Assembly: GCF_921293095.1 (NCBI RefSeq)
Contig: NC_060258.1
Coordinates: forward strand, 1,860,001-1,924,000
Origin: Ischnura elegans
Taxonomy: Eukaryota; Arthropoda; Insecta; Odonata; Coenagrionidae
DNA length: 64,000 nt
Direction of reading: 5' to 3'
In this document: positions 33,562 to 44,635 of the stretch, piece by piece
Layout of the letters: the number at the start of each line of letters is the position of its first letter
How positions within the stretch are numbered: position 1 is the stretch's first letter
Notes under the pieces: model-generated
What the model saw: the letters and a program-made list of their open reading frames with translations, nothing else
What the model was told of the DNA's origin: nothing
Databases searched by the model: none
Program-made: the position numbers and the translations under genes

Positions 33562-34008
33562 GTGACGTTAAAAATAACTCTATCAGGAAATTTGAGGGAA
33601 GTTCCTATTTTTACGCATAAATCCCACAAAATATCATTTGATTGTCATCACTGACAGTGGCAGTAGCTAGACGAACATGTTTGGCATAAATGTATTACAT
33701 TCTGCTGCAATTACATGTCTGAATACGTATTTTTCGGTATTTTTCTGTCGAATGATATCTCTAAAAAACGTTAAGACTCATTTGGTTCTTTGAAATACAC
33801 GATTTCTAACACTTTCCTGCTGTGGGGTAATGTAGCGATTGGTCAATACCTAGCTTTGCAACATATAGCGGTACCTTTCAGAATCCTTCAGGTTCAGACA
33901 TGAAGAAAAGCTATAAATTAATCTTAAAGAAAGCTAAACGCATGATTAACCAAACATCAACGTTCATTGGACAAAATGCTATTTATTAAAGTAATTATAA
34001 CCGCACGC
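33562..34008. repeat. Right arm of an inverted repeat (partner 29432-29880)
   Basis: Inverted copy of the left arm beginning GTGACGTTAAAAATAAC and ending at ATAACCGCACGC. Confidence 0.9.
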
Positions 34009-34536
34009 CCATGATGCTTGTTAGCAATATTCATGGCCACACTTGTTCTTTGTGTGAATTATTTTATTTTTCTCTTTGAATAAATGTTTTCTTCTCTGAA
34101 TGTTCTGGTTTCCTTGTATTTATTCATCCATTTTAATATTGAGTGGATGTGGGTCATAAAATCAATATGTATAATTCATGTACGAAGGCCTGCAGATACA
34201 TATGTATATTAAATGTAAGGGTATTCAGATTTACAATTTGTAATACGCACGTATACATCCTGAAGGACTTTTGAGCCACTTTTACGTGAAATATACAGAC
34301 GTAATACAATTGTATTCCATCTTATACACATGTATATTTCGTGTATGGGTATTCAGATTTCCAATTTGTAATACGCATGTATACATACATCCATAGGGAC
34401 TTTTGAACCACTTTTACGTGAAATATACTGATGTAATACGATCGTATTCCATCTTATACATATGTTTTTGGTCACGTATTTTTATGTGTAATATTGATGC
34501 AATACAGATGTAATGCAAATGCCGTGTTATCTGGGG
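34009..34536. repeat. Short tandem and subterminal-type repeats ending TGCCGTGTTATCTGGGG
   Basis: Two ~130-bp units (34204 and ~34331) share GGGTATTCAGATTT, CAATTTGTAATACGCA, CCACTTTTACGTGAAATATAC and GTATTCCATCTTATACA. GTAATAC/GATGCAATAC words continue to GCCGTGTTATCTGGGG at 34536. This resembles the subterminal zone and terminus (CCCAGATAACACGGC inverted) of another TIR element whose left end I cannot find. Confidence 0.65.
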
Positions 34537-35688
34537 CGGTGGATTTCTATAACACACGCGAGAATGCGTGGATGTAATACAGCAAAATATTCCCTGTTTC
34601 AATTCCAAGCTCGCAATTTCAGCATGTTTTCATTGCTAACCTGTGGAATGACGTGGTCCATGTGAAACTGCTTATACAATCTTCATTGTATTTCATTATA
34701 TCATTCTTAATAATATTTTTATTTGCCAGGAGATCATAAAAAAATAATGAGAAGAGTATAGGTACACGGTCACAAGTACTGTGAGGTACGTCACAAATAC
34801 ATGACAGAAACAGAAATACTCATAAAATTGTAAATTAGATTCAACGAAAAAAGGCACTCAGTGTAAGATGAAAATATTTTAGGCTAAAAAGTCACCCACA
34901 AAAACTCATTCTCTGAGTAATGCAATGCAAGGTAATTATAATATACAGTAATGCACAGCTCATGTGGCACATATGCGACAACTATATAGCTCACTTCAAA
35001 AGTAATGTCAGATTTGGTTAGCACGATAACACCAGCATTTTTTAATTTGACCGGTTTACCAACACTTCTTCAAAACATCCACAACACTACTTCCCGGGAT
35101 GCTGAGATATTTAACTTCATCATTAGTCACCCAGTATCACAATTAGTCAGAAACGGTTTATTGTGATAAAAATAACAACGTCTAGTGACGTCCTTGATCA
35201 ATTATTATATCTCATTCAGGAAACTATAAGACGAAGCGGATTTCACGGCATTAGCAAATGAGAAAGTATTTCTTTCTAAACATTAAAAATACGTCCATTT
35301 TAGTTCAACGACTTCTTTTTTCAAGACTTCAATGTCAGCCACCAGATTCCCAACGAAATGTTTGGACGATCGACACAAAAAGCATTCCAAAATATATCAC
35401 GCGACTCGTTAGAACTGTTATCAGTAAATCCTTAAAACCCGTACAATTAAAGAGATATATATTCGAGACAGTCACAAGGTATGAACTTATCACAGGAATT
35501 AAAGGATATTTCGCAGCCGCTACACGAAATAAACACAAGGGCTGGGCGCCATATTGAATGTTTTGCATTTGAAGTTCCCCACCGAAGCGATCACTGAGCA
35601 TTCACCATCCAGGGGGGAATGTGATCGCTCAGTGAGCGCTGACGTCACAGGCACTCACTGATCAGGAAGTGATCACTCCCCCTGGATG
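34537..35688 (-). mobile_element. Inverted partial copy of element E with an empty TE2 site
   Basis: Inverse of 7520-7754 joined directly to 20378-21300. The empty TE2 target is ATATATA at 35455-35461. It ends at the palindrome 35606-35688 (CATCCAGGGGGG...CCCCCTGGATG), then satellite on the minus strand. Truncated at 34537, where it meets the GTGTTATCTGGGG sequence. No coding region. Confidence 0.92.
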
Positions 35689-38085
35689 TACACCATACAT
35701 TCAGTCATCTTTTTATCTCATTTAGACGCTACTACTCCTAACCCAAAATATCCAGCACTTCATACTTCCTCGAAACAAATCGCCATCTTTAGCTCTGTTT
35801 TCATAAACCCTTCTCCTCTAAGCACTCGATCCATCCAAACCTTCAGTGATCTTTTACTCTCATTTAAACGCTGTAACTCCTAACCCGCCATGACCAGCAC
35901 TTCATACTTCCTCGTCACATACTGCCATCTATAGCATTGATTTCATCATCTCTTCCCCTTTAAGCACTCCTTCTATCCAAATCTTCAGTCTCCTCCTTAT
36001 CTCATGTAGAAGCTGCCACTCCTAACCCACAATATCCTAAACTTCATACCTCATCTTAACAGATTGCCATCTTTAGCACTGTTTTCTTCATGTCTTCTCC
36101 TTTAAGCACACGCTTAATCCATACCTTCAGTATCCTTCTTATCTCATTTAGAAGCTGCCACTCGTAACCCACATTGTCCAGCACTTCATACTTCCTCGTA
36201 ACATATTGCTGTCTACAGCACTCATTAAAACATCCCTTCTCCATTACGCACTCGCTCCATCCATACCTTAAGCCTCCTTCGTATCTCATTTAGAAGCTGC
36301 CACTACAAACCCACCATGTGAGGCACTTCATACTTCCTCGTTGCATATTACCATCCATAGCAGTGTTTTCATCATCCCTTCTCCTTTAAGCACTCACTCC
36401 ATCCATTCCCTAAAGTCTCCTTCTTATCTCATTTATTAGCTGCCACTTCTAACCCACCATGTACTGCACATAATGCCCTATACTATCAAATTGCCATCGT
36501 TAGCACTGTTTTCATTATTCCTTATCCTTTCAGCACTCGTTCCATCCATAACATCGGTCTCCTTTTTATCTCATTTAGAAGCTCCAATTCCTAACCCACC
36601 ATGTCCTGCACTTCATACCTCATCGTAACATATTGCCATCTCAATCACTGTTTTCTTCATCCCTTTTCCTTTAAGCACTTGCTCTATCCATACCTTAAGT
36701 CTCCTTGTAATATAATTTAGAAGCTGCCACTCCTAACCAACCATGTTCTGCATTTCATACCCTATCTTGTCATATTGCCATCTTTAGCACTTTTTTCAAC
36801 ATTCCTTCTCCATTGAGTACTCGCTCCATTCACACCTTTGGTCTCCCTCTTATCTCATTTAGAAGCTGCCACTACTAACCCACCATGGCCTGCACTTCAT
36901 ACCCTATTTTATTATATTGCCATCATTAGCACTATTTTCATCATTCCTTATCCTTTAAGCACTCGCTCCATCCACAACATCGGAACCTTCTTATGTTATT
37001 TAGAAGCTGAAATTCCTAACCCATCATGTCCGGAACTTCATACCTCATCGTAACATATTGCCATCTTTAGCACAGTTTTCATCATTCCTTCTCTGTTTTG
37101 CACTCGCTCCATCCATACCTTAAGTCTTTTTCTTATCTTAGTAAGAAGCTGCCACTCCATACCCACCAATTCCTGCACTTCATACCTCATCTTATCAGAT
37201 TTCCATCTTTAGCGCTGTTTTCATCATACCTTTTCCGTTTTGTACTCGCTCCATCCATGCCTAAAATATTTTTCTTATCTTATTAAGAAGCTGCCACTCC
37301 ATACCCACATATTCCTGCACTTCATACCTCATCTTATCAGATTGCCATCTATAGCACTGTTTTCAACATTCCTTCTCCTTTAAGCGTACGCTAATTCCTG
37401 CACTTCATACCTCATCGTAACATATTGCCATCTTTAGAACTGTTGTCATCATCCCTTCTCGTTTAGACACTCGCTCAATCCATACATTAAGACAAATTCT
37501 TATTTCATTTAGACGCTGCCACCCCTAACACACCATATCCACCACTTCATACTTCCTATAAATATATTTCCATCTATAGCACTTCTTTCATCATCCCTTC
37601 ACCTTTTTTCACTCGCTCCATACATACCTACAATCTCCTTCGTATCTCAATTAGGAGTTTCCACTTTTAACCCACCATATCCAGCACTTCATACTTCCTA
37701 TTAACATGTTGACATCATTGCACTTTTTTCAACCTTTATTCACCTTTATTTATTCGATCCATACATACCTCCAGTCTCCTTCTTAGCTCATTTTGGAGAG
37801 ACCGCTCTTAACCCACCATATCCAGCACTTCATACTTCCTATAAACATATTGCCATCTACAGCACTTTATTCATCATTTCTTCACCTGTTTTTACTCCCT
37901 CAATATATATCACCAGTCTCGTCGTATCTCATTTAGATGCTTCCACTTTTAACCCACCATATCCAGCACTTCATACTTCCTATTAACACATTGCCATCTA
38001 CAGCACTTATTTCATCATTATTTCACCTTTAATCACTCGCTTCATACATGCCTACAGTCTCCTTCTTATCTCTTTAATCAAGGAA
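35689..38085 (-). repeat. ~142-bp satellite on the minus strand (inverted arm)
   Basis: About seventeen monomers, reverse orientation. Individual monomer variants occur in the mirror-image order of the left array: for example GCTCTTAACCCACC with AGAGACC at ~37800 corresponds to GTTAAGAGCGGTCTCTCC at ~1968. The site equivalent to the TE1 insertion (CATACCTTAAGCCTCC, ~36260-36275) is intact. The array stops near TCTTTAATCAAGGAAAT. Confidence 0.95.
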
Positions 38086-39454
38086 ATAATAAATAATAAA
38101 AGCACTGTTACAATTTTCCTAAAATGTTGGTTTCATTCTCCTAGTACATGCTAAAATATCACAAATTGGCTTGACCCATCCCCTCCCGCTGGACCATGGC
38201 TTGCCCCCCCTTGTTATTATTCTGGGTACGCCCATGCATCATCCCTTAAATATTTATATCCTCTTCTTTTTATTTTCTCCTCTATCTATACTTCCTTCGC
38301 AGTTTAAGAGCTCAGTTAAGTTTTCTTTCCAAGTTTTCAAAACTTCGGCTGGTTCACTGATAACGATTTCATACTTTTCCTTCACCTCTACTGCGTAAGA
38401 GCCTTCTTAAAAGGATTTTAATTTTCTTTAAATACATCTTTAAAGAATATCTACTCGTGTGCAATCTTGCTCTGCCATTGAAACTGCATTGTTTTTTATT
38501 TTCTATGCTCCTAGGATGTTGTTTGCTTTCCTATTGGCTAGATGGATTAAACCTTTTGATTTCTTGTTGTGATTTTTATACTAAGGCTTTCCTTTTATCT
38601 CATTTCCTTTCTTCTTTTAGCTTTCTACAAGTCTCATTTTGTTATAAAGAAATTTAAATGCTATTATGATGAGAAGAAAGTTACGAATAAACTCTTCCTT
38701 TGGCGTACCCAACGAGGGGCAGAGGTCGGATAGATGAAGCAAATAACCCCAAAAAAATTGAAACACAATTTTTAGTTTTTTTTAACCATATCTCCAGTTT
38801 TTATTTTTATTGAATCGTTATCTTGATTTAAAAATGTAAATACAATTACGTTCTACCAATCCTTTTTTTTAATGTTTTGACCGAAAACTCAACTTTAGCA
38901 CAAGTTTGAAATTTTCAAATTTAAATTAAAAAAATTAGGAAACAATAGACGCGCCGAAAAAATATATGTTGTCACCCCTACATCAAAGAATAATCCTAAT
39001 TTTTTCAGATTTTTAAAATTGGTGAAACACCGTCAAAAACACGAGTAACTGTTTTGCGCCATTTGCATCTATGCATTCCAGGAGGATATTTGATTTGATC
39101 TATTGTTGATCAGTTTCTAATATTATTGATTAAGAATAAACATTAACATTAACAATGCCTATCACACTTAGATTAATCGTACTTATTGTTTATACCTGTA
39201 CTGTTAACCTTTCACTCATAGTATCTGTTTGCTTTAACACGCTATATTACGCCTTTCGCTTCTCACATTTATGCCGACAGATCAATGGCGAATTATTTAG
39301 CTTTGCCGGGAAAGAATAGCATCATATTTTACTTAAAGTTATTTTGTTTGAGTGAAGTGTTGGTATCTGTCGCTGGGTTTAGGGCCGCGTCTTAGGGCCT
39401 CATTAATAGTCGTTTACCTTAGAGGCCCCAAGGAGATTACTTCCCAAGGGGCTC
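38086..39454. other. AT-rich sequence, no recognised gene
   Basis: A C-tract remnant at 38165-38235 (reverse complement GGGCGTACCCAGAATAATAA then GGGGGGGCAAGCCATGG) is of the same style as other G-tract repeats in the window. Otherwise nothing supported. Confidence 0.5.
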
Positions 39455-39790
39455 CTAGGGAAATCCTAGACATCGGTATAAATTTACGTCCCCTGCTGTC
39501 TCGTGGTTGTGGTTGCATTTTGAAAAAGACAGAACATGACGAAAACAAAACAAGATAGCAACGAAAGCCTTCTGTTTACCCACTTCTGACCCAAATGCCC
39601 ACAGGTGCAACTCCAGGTTTTCATTATCATAAACCTTCAAGTATGAATTATTGTCGTTTAAACCCACAGCTGCACTTTTGCGTGCATCGTAGTACACGAT
39701 TCTGCCGCTACACGCCACATGTGTTTTGTTTTGAGCTCGTAAAACATGATCGATGACACAACGGCAAGGAAGATGAGCGTGCGTCGACAA
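39455..39790 (-). CDS. Exon-like ORF, function unknown
   Basis: The first ~70 residues of this frame look coding. They start MSTHAHLPCRCVIDHVLRA and include VACSGRIVYYDARKS and YLKVYDNENLELHLWAFGSE, with balanced codon use. After GAAGTGG there is a possible donor GTAAAC, and the remaining frame looks less protein-like, so the natural product may splice out near 39570. I do not recognise the family. It is the only non-transposon-looking ORF in a wide area. It could be a first coding exon of a host gene running leftwards or a chance frame. Confidence 0.3.
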   Translation of the reverse strand: MSTHAHLPCRCVIDHVLRAQNKTHVACSGRIVYYDARKSAAVGLNDNNSYLKVYDNENLELHLWAFGSEVGKQKAFVAILFCFRHVLSFSKCNHNHETAGDVNLYRCLGFP

Positions 39791-40657
39791 ATGCTTTTAT
39801 TAATTATTCACTTGTTTAAAGTTATCAAGGAGGTCGTAAATACACTGGAGGCGCTGTATTCGAGTTTTAAGCGTGGTTCGAAGTCCGACATCTTGGATTG
39901 ACCATTTTAGGACTTAGTCTCAAACCGTGCACCTATATAATCAAGTATTTTATTCCTTATATTGCCTCTAATTTATAAAACGAAATGCAACAATTACTTC
40001 TTGATTGTCGTCGTAATTTTCCAATTGTTTCTCATAATACTGTGTAAATTAAACTTTCCATGTAGTCATTTCGTGGTGACAATATATCGTCGTGAACATA
40101 CTTACATTCTATTTATGCGACCGGTCCGCTAACGTAAGATTTCCATTGGCTGTGATCTTATTAATTACCATTGGAAGTGCGGGGGAATTGATATTCTACG
40201 CTTGTAAAATGTCATTTTCGGCTAAGCTAGTTGCACAGCGGAACCGTGGTGATTGACAATAATATTTCCTTGGGAAAAGATATTCGAGGCATTTTTTCAC
40301 CAAGCCTTCCCATAATGATAGAAAAAAGGTTTACTGTGTTCGTTTGCGATGGATTTTTTTAGCGTCACAACGATCATGACCGAATGTTTTACCAAATAGT
40401 TAGCTTTGACTCCTATGGGACTATAAATGTTTTAGTGTCAAAGTGGGCGCGGCTATCCTACCCAGGCACCCCCATTCCTGCCACACAGCGCTCAACGCTC
40501 GAAACTGGTTATGCTCCCTCCAGATTATTTACAACCTCCTTGAAAACTATACCCTTTTCCGAAATGTTGGCGGGCGGGCGGTGCAGAGCTAGTGGCCAAT
40601 TAGAATCGCTGCACATTCCACCTCACTGTTCCCCTCCGCCCTCCTCCATGCGGCCGA
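39791..40657. other. No recognised feature
   Basis: Mixed-composition sequence. The frame 40384-40722 lacks recognisable motifs and runs into a short inverted repeat. Confidence 0.45.
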
Positions 40658-40737
40658 ACAGTGTTGCCAGTCAGTGGAAATATTTGTACGTGAGACAGTC
40701 GAGCGCGATCCCAACAGATTAAGTTTGGCAACACTGT
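40658..40737. repeat. 80-bp segment with perfect 12-bp inverted ends
   Basis: ACAGTGTTGCCA at the left and TGGCAACACTGT at the right. It may be a very short MITE or deletion derivative; no target duplication seen. Confidence 0.7.
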
Positions 40738-41174
40738 GAGCTGGAGAGAGATGCTCAGTGCACGGAAATGGATAGAGGATGCGGCCTCCTATTATATTCA
40801 CCTGACGCTCTTCTGTGATTGGCTAGAAAGGTGGGAGGGGCTTGAAGCGCGTTCATGGTCACCTGCCATCAGTTCGGAAAAAAGAGTATAATAAATAATG
40901 TTTATAAAGATTACATCTATTGAAACTAATGAATTATAATAAAAAGACGTCGATGAGAATAATCGCTTTGCATACATGTGTACTTACTGCTCCGTGAAAT
41001 ATTTTTCATTTCATATTTCTTTCCAATTTCACTGTGATGTTTTTTTCCCATACATCCCTGATTATGAAAAGAGCCTGAAACATAAATACAATAACTCAGA
41101 GACTCATCGGTTTGAAGAAATTACGGTCCCAGTAGTTCGAAGTTCCTCCGCTTCATGCATATGTCGCAAGATAA

Positions 41175-42117
41175 GGGTGCCTTCACAGTTTGGCGTAGCG
41201 TTGACACCGCGGCTCGTGAGCCAATCAGAGCAAGTCTTTAAGAATTGATGACGTCAGGTCGCTACCTCGCTGCGTCGTTGCAGAAAAATCTAATGGTGTA
41301 GGATTTTCTCTGCGTCAAGGCGACAGTACGCCAGCGATTTCGAATTGGCGTTTGCTTATGGGAAGCTAAGATATACAAATACCCAAGATTAGCTCTAATG
41401 GGAGTGAGGAATGTTATTGATTTCACTGTTCAATATTATTTTGAACTTTAAAGGATCGATGTTTCGTGTATTTCCGAAAAATTTGACAAATGTTAACCCT
41501 AGATAAGGCTACAACCACTGAGGTGCATAAAATAGCGCAACACATACCCATCAATAGTATTAAAAGCTGAATACAGCGTGATAGCTCCTCGTTGGTGACT
41601 ACGGTCGTATAAATTCCAATTTATATCTAACAATTGTGCCGTCATGATCTGCTCATTATAAAAAGGATAACTTAACTGGGACACTTTGTTTGAGCAACAA
41701 TTATCATAAATAAATATTCCTGATAACATTCCACGTTACTCGCGGTGAGTGTGTGTAATTTATTATGTTTCGTATATACCGAGTTAGGAAATAAAATTCA
41801 AAGGTAATAATAATTCATAGGCAAGGGCCATCACTAAGTGCATCATTATCGACTTCATGGTCGCCATATTATCTTGAAATGCTATTTATAGCTAAGAAAA
41901 ATATTTTAAGAACGAAATTGCGTGAAAATGCAAAAACAACATATGTGTTGTGCGCTTGGCTCGAAATCATAAGATGACATGCCTCAAGGACGATTTAAGG
42001 AGCCGAAGCTTTTTGCCTTTCATTTGTTTTCGCAACGCACAGTTATGAAGGGCAGAATTTGTTGGCCGAACGGGAGCTCTCGTGGCGTCGACGCAACTCA
42101 GAGCTGTGGAGGCACCC
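41175..42117. mobile_element. 943-bp PIF/Harbinger-like non-autonomous element, TAA duplication
   Basis: Terminal inverted repeats GGGTGCCTTCACAG / CTGTGGAGGCACCC. TAA lies on both sides (41172-41174 and 42118-42120), fitting the 3-bp TWA duplications of PIF/Harbinger elements. No coding region supported. The right TAA is the very site where the next two elements meet. Confidence 0.8.
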
Positions 42118-42121
42118 TAAG

Positions 42122-44091
42122 TAGGGCTGTGTGAGACACTCGAGATCACTCGAGAGTCTCACACAGAGAATTTCATTTCTCGGCATCGTCAAGACGAGAC
42201 TCTCGGGAAAGGCGAGAGTCTCGCCTCGGTCGAGAGTCTTGACGAGAGTCGAAATTTCTCGCCCCTTCGAGATTTATCGACACCCGTCGAGACTATCAGC
42301 TCCTCGAAAAAATAAAACTAATTATATTTAAGACATTGAATATAATTTAACAAAAAATTATTTTAAGGCATCTTACATATCCCCAATACCTAAAATAGTT
42401 GTAATATAAGATCGAAAATGCCAACTTGAGCATATTTTATTATTTATTTAACCAAAATTGATCCTTAGTTACCATAAGTAAGCATTGCAAAAAGATATAT
42501 TAAATTCTAAAGAATTTGACTGTTATACCTACTTTTTAGTTAATTTAAAAGTGATTTTTTTATTATTATATTACTATAGTATGAAAAATTGATGTTACCC
42601 TTTATAATGTCTATGTATCAACATTATTTGCTCAATTTCATTTTAAGCCATGATAATGGTTTGTAAATAAACGAAAACGTCGGCAAAATTTACGTTTCCA
42701 TTTAAAGACCAACACTCAAAGATTGGAATTTTATATGTATTGAGTTCAGAAAAATAAAATATTTATTTCCAAATCACTCGTTGGGAACTCTAATAGCATC
42801 ATGCACACTTTAAAAAATTGGATGCTGCTGGTAAATCATTAAATAAAATATTTTTATAATCTGAATAAATCTGTAAATGTCGTAAGGGGTACCTTAGTAA
42901 ACTGATTTTATAGTGCCTTTCTTTTCACTCCACATTCACACACAAATCGTTTTAGTACAGTTCTTATATTATGTAAAATTTGTACTTAAATGTTCTTTTT
43001 ATCCACAAAATTTTTATAGTTTTTACATATATTTATTGGAATTTTGTTTTTCCCTTTTATTGATTTTATACTATCCTTATTTTGTCATTATGCTTGTAGC
43101 AATCTTAAGTTTTACAAAGTTTTTTGCAAAGTTTCATCCCTTTTATCTGCTTTTAATGTTTTCAAACGAATTATTTATTTATTTCTGTATTTTTATGTTC
43201 AAGTATTTATTTATTTATTTACTGATGCATATATTTACATATGGCTACAACTGAGGCGTACCGGCGACGGCAACACCGCATTGCCCGAAAGGCTTGACTT
43301 GTAATCGCCGGATGATCTAGAAATGAAACATAAATTAATGTTGAGAGTTGGAAATTGTACCGGCCTGCGAGCCACCTCTATGTCATGACATGTTTTTTTG
43401 AAACTCTGTACAAAGAGCCCTGGGTTGGGGGAAGATGATATATATCTTCTGATGTCTTTGTGGAGAGATTCCAAAGCTTCCTGAGAAAATTGGCGAAGTG
43501 GAAGCACTGTTGCCTTGGCAAGTGATGCTCCATGAAACTGCACTTTGAGCACTTTGCCTGCACTTTGCACAGGTGGCGAAAGTGCACTTTGTGCACTTTC
43601 GCCACCTGGCCTCACACAACCCAGGTTAAATAAACTAAAGTCAAGTCAAGTCTCAGAGATCGCTTTTTTACAGACTCCCTACGTCCTTCAATACCATTTT
43701 GAGTACTCACCCTTCGCTGGATCTTTCAATGCCCATAAGATTATTCAAGAGGCAACTTCGAAAAGCCATCTACTGAATCCCTTTTTTCTTTCTTATATCC
43801 TTTTTATAGTTTTTTATTGTTTATATTTGTAAAAGCTGCAGATTTTATGTTTTGTATACAATATTAAGGCCATTATGGCTGTGTTTGAATAATTTAATAA
43901 ATAAATAAACTCTATCATCGAATGATTGCGGCATTCATCGGAAATTCTCGACTTTTCCCGGGAATCTCGACCGGTGTCGTGAAATCTCGACCGAGGCGAG
44001 ACTCTCGCCTTTCCCGAGAGTCTCGTCCCGACCATGCCGAGAAATGAAATTCTGGTCTCGACCGCCGAGACGAGACTCTCGCACAGCACTA
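42122..44091. mobile_element. 1.97-kb hAT-like non-autonomous element, 8-bp duplication
   Basis: Termini TAGGGCTGTGTGAGA and TCTCGCACAGCACTA are inverted (TAGNGCTGTG). Flanking 8-mers are ACCCTAAG (42114-42121) and ACCCTAAA (44092-44099), one mismatch, as expected for hAT. About 170 bp at each end carries repeated CGAGAGTCTCG/GAGACTCTCG words in inverted arrangement. The interior is AT-rich and has no transposase; the frame 42913-43254 is a low-complexity hydrophobic by-product. Confidence 0.88.
43570..43608. repeat. Perfect 18-bp inverted repeat with a 3-base loop
   Basis: CAGGTGGCGAAAGTGCAC, then TTT, then its exact inverse, inside the hAT-like element. It is preceded by GCACTTTG words and forms a stable hairpin. 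Confidence 0.9.
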
Positions 44092-44098
44092 ACCCTAA

Positions 44099-44632
44099 AG
44101 GCCGGGACACAATGAACGCTAAAGTGAGTCGCGAGCCGTTAACGGGAAGTGGTAAAAAGATGGCGGAAGGGAAAGCTTATGGAAGGGACACAACCACCGT
44201 TTACGGAGAGTACGTAAACACCAAAGATGGACAACTTTCATCTCTTCCCGCGTCCCGTACTTGGAAAGCCAAACAGAAGAGCCCGAAAATGGGAGACATC
44301 TGTTTACAGCGATACAGCAATGTTGGCGCCCATTGCTGAATATAGCAGTTGTTGTTGTGCTACGTGAGCTGAAGAGAAGTCAGTTAAGGTAAGCCGTTAC
44401 TTAATTTAATTTACGTGCATACTTTCCTCCTCGATTTCGAATATTCTTCAAAACTCTTCGTACACACTAACGAAAAGATTGAAGACCACACACAAAACCA
44501 CTGCACGGGCGTTAGTCAATTTTCTTTCCAGCCACGGGAGCGTCAATTGTGACCGCACGGTGGCGTTCCCCGTCTCGCGTTTTCCCGGATCCCGTATATC
44601 GTCTCACGTTAGCGTTGATTGTGTCCCAGCCT
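44099..44632. mobile_element. 534-bp PIF/Harbinger-like MITE
   Basis: The left end AGGCCGGGACACAATGAACG and the right end (inverse AGGCTGGGACACAATCAACG) form a TIR that continues GCTAA-GTGAG. Flanks are TAA (44096-44098) and CAA (44633-44635), compatible with a mutated TAA duplication. The two ORFs spanning its ends are chance frames. Confidence 0.78.
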
Positions 44633-44635
44633 CAA

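Noticed and set aside
860-38085. Whole region as one giant TIR transposon (Polinton- or fold-back-like) with satellite termini
   Set aside because: The E termini and the plus-strand satellite on both sides of E explain the left half as insertions into an array; no polymerase, integrase or capsid genes are present. Inverted duplication is the simpler reading.
42913-43254. 113-residue hydrophobic ORF
   Set aside because: Poly-Phe/Tyr/Leu content reflects T-rich DNA inside the hAT-like element.
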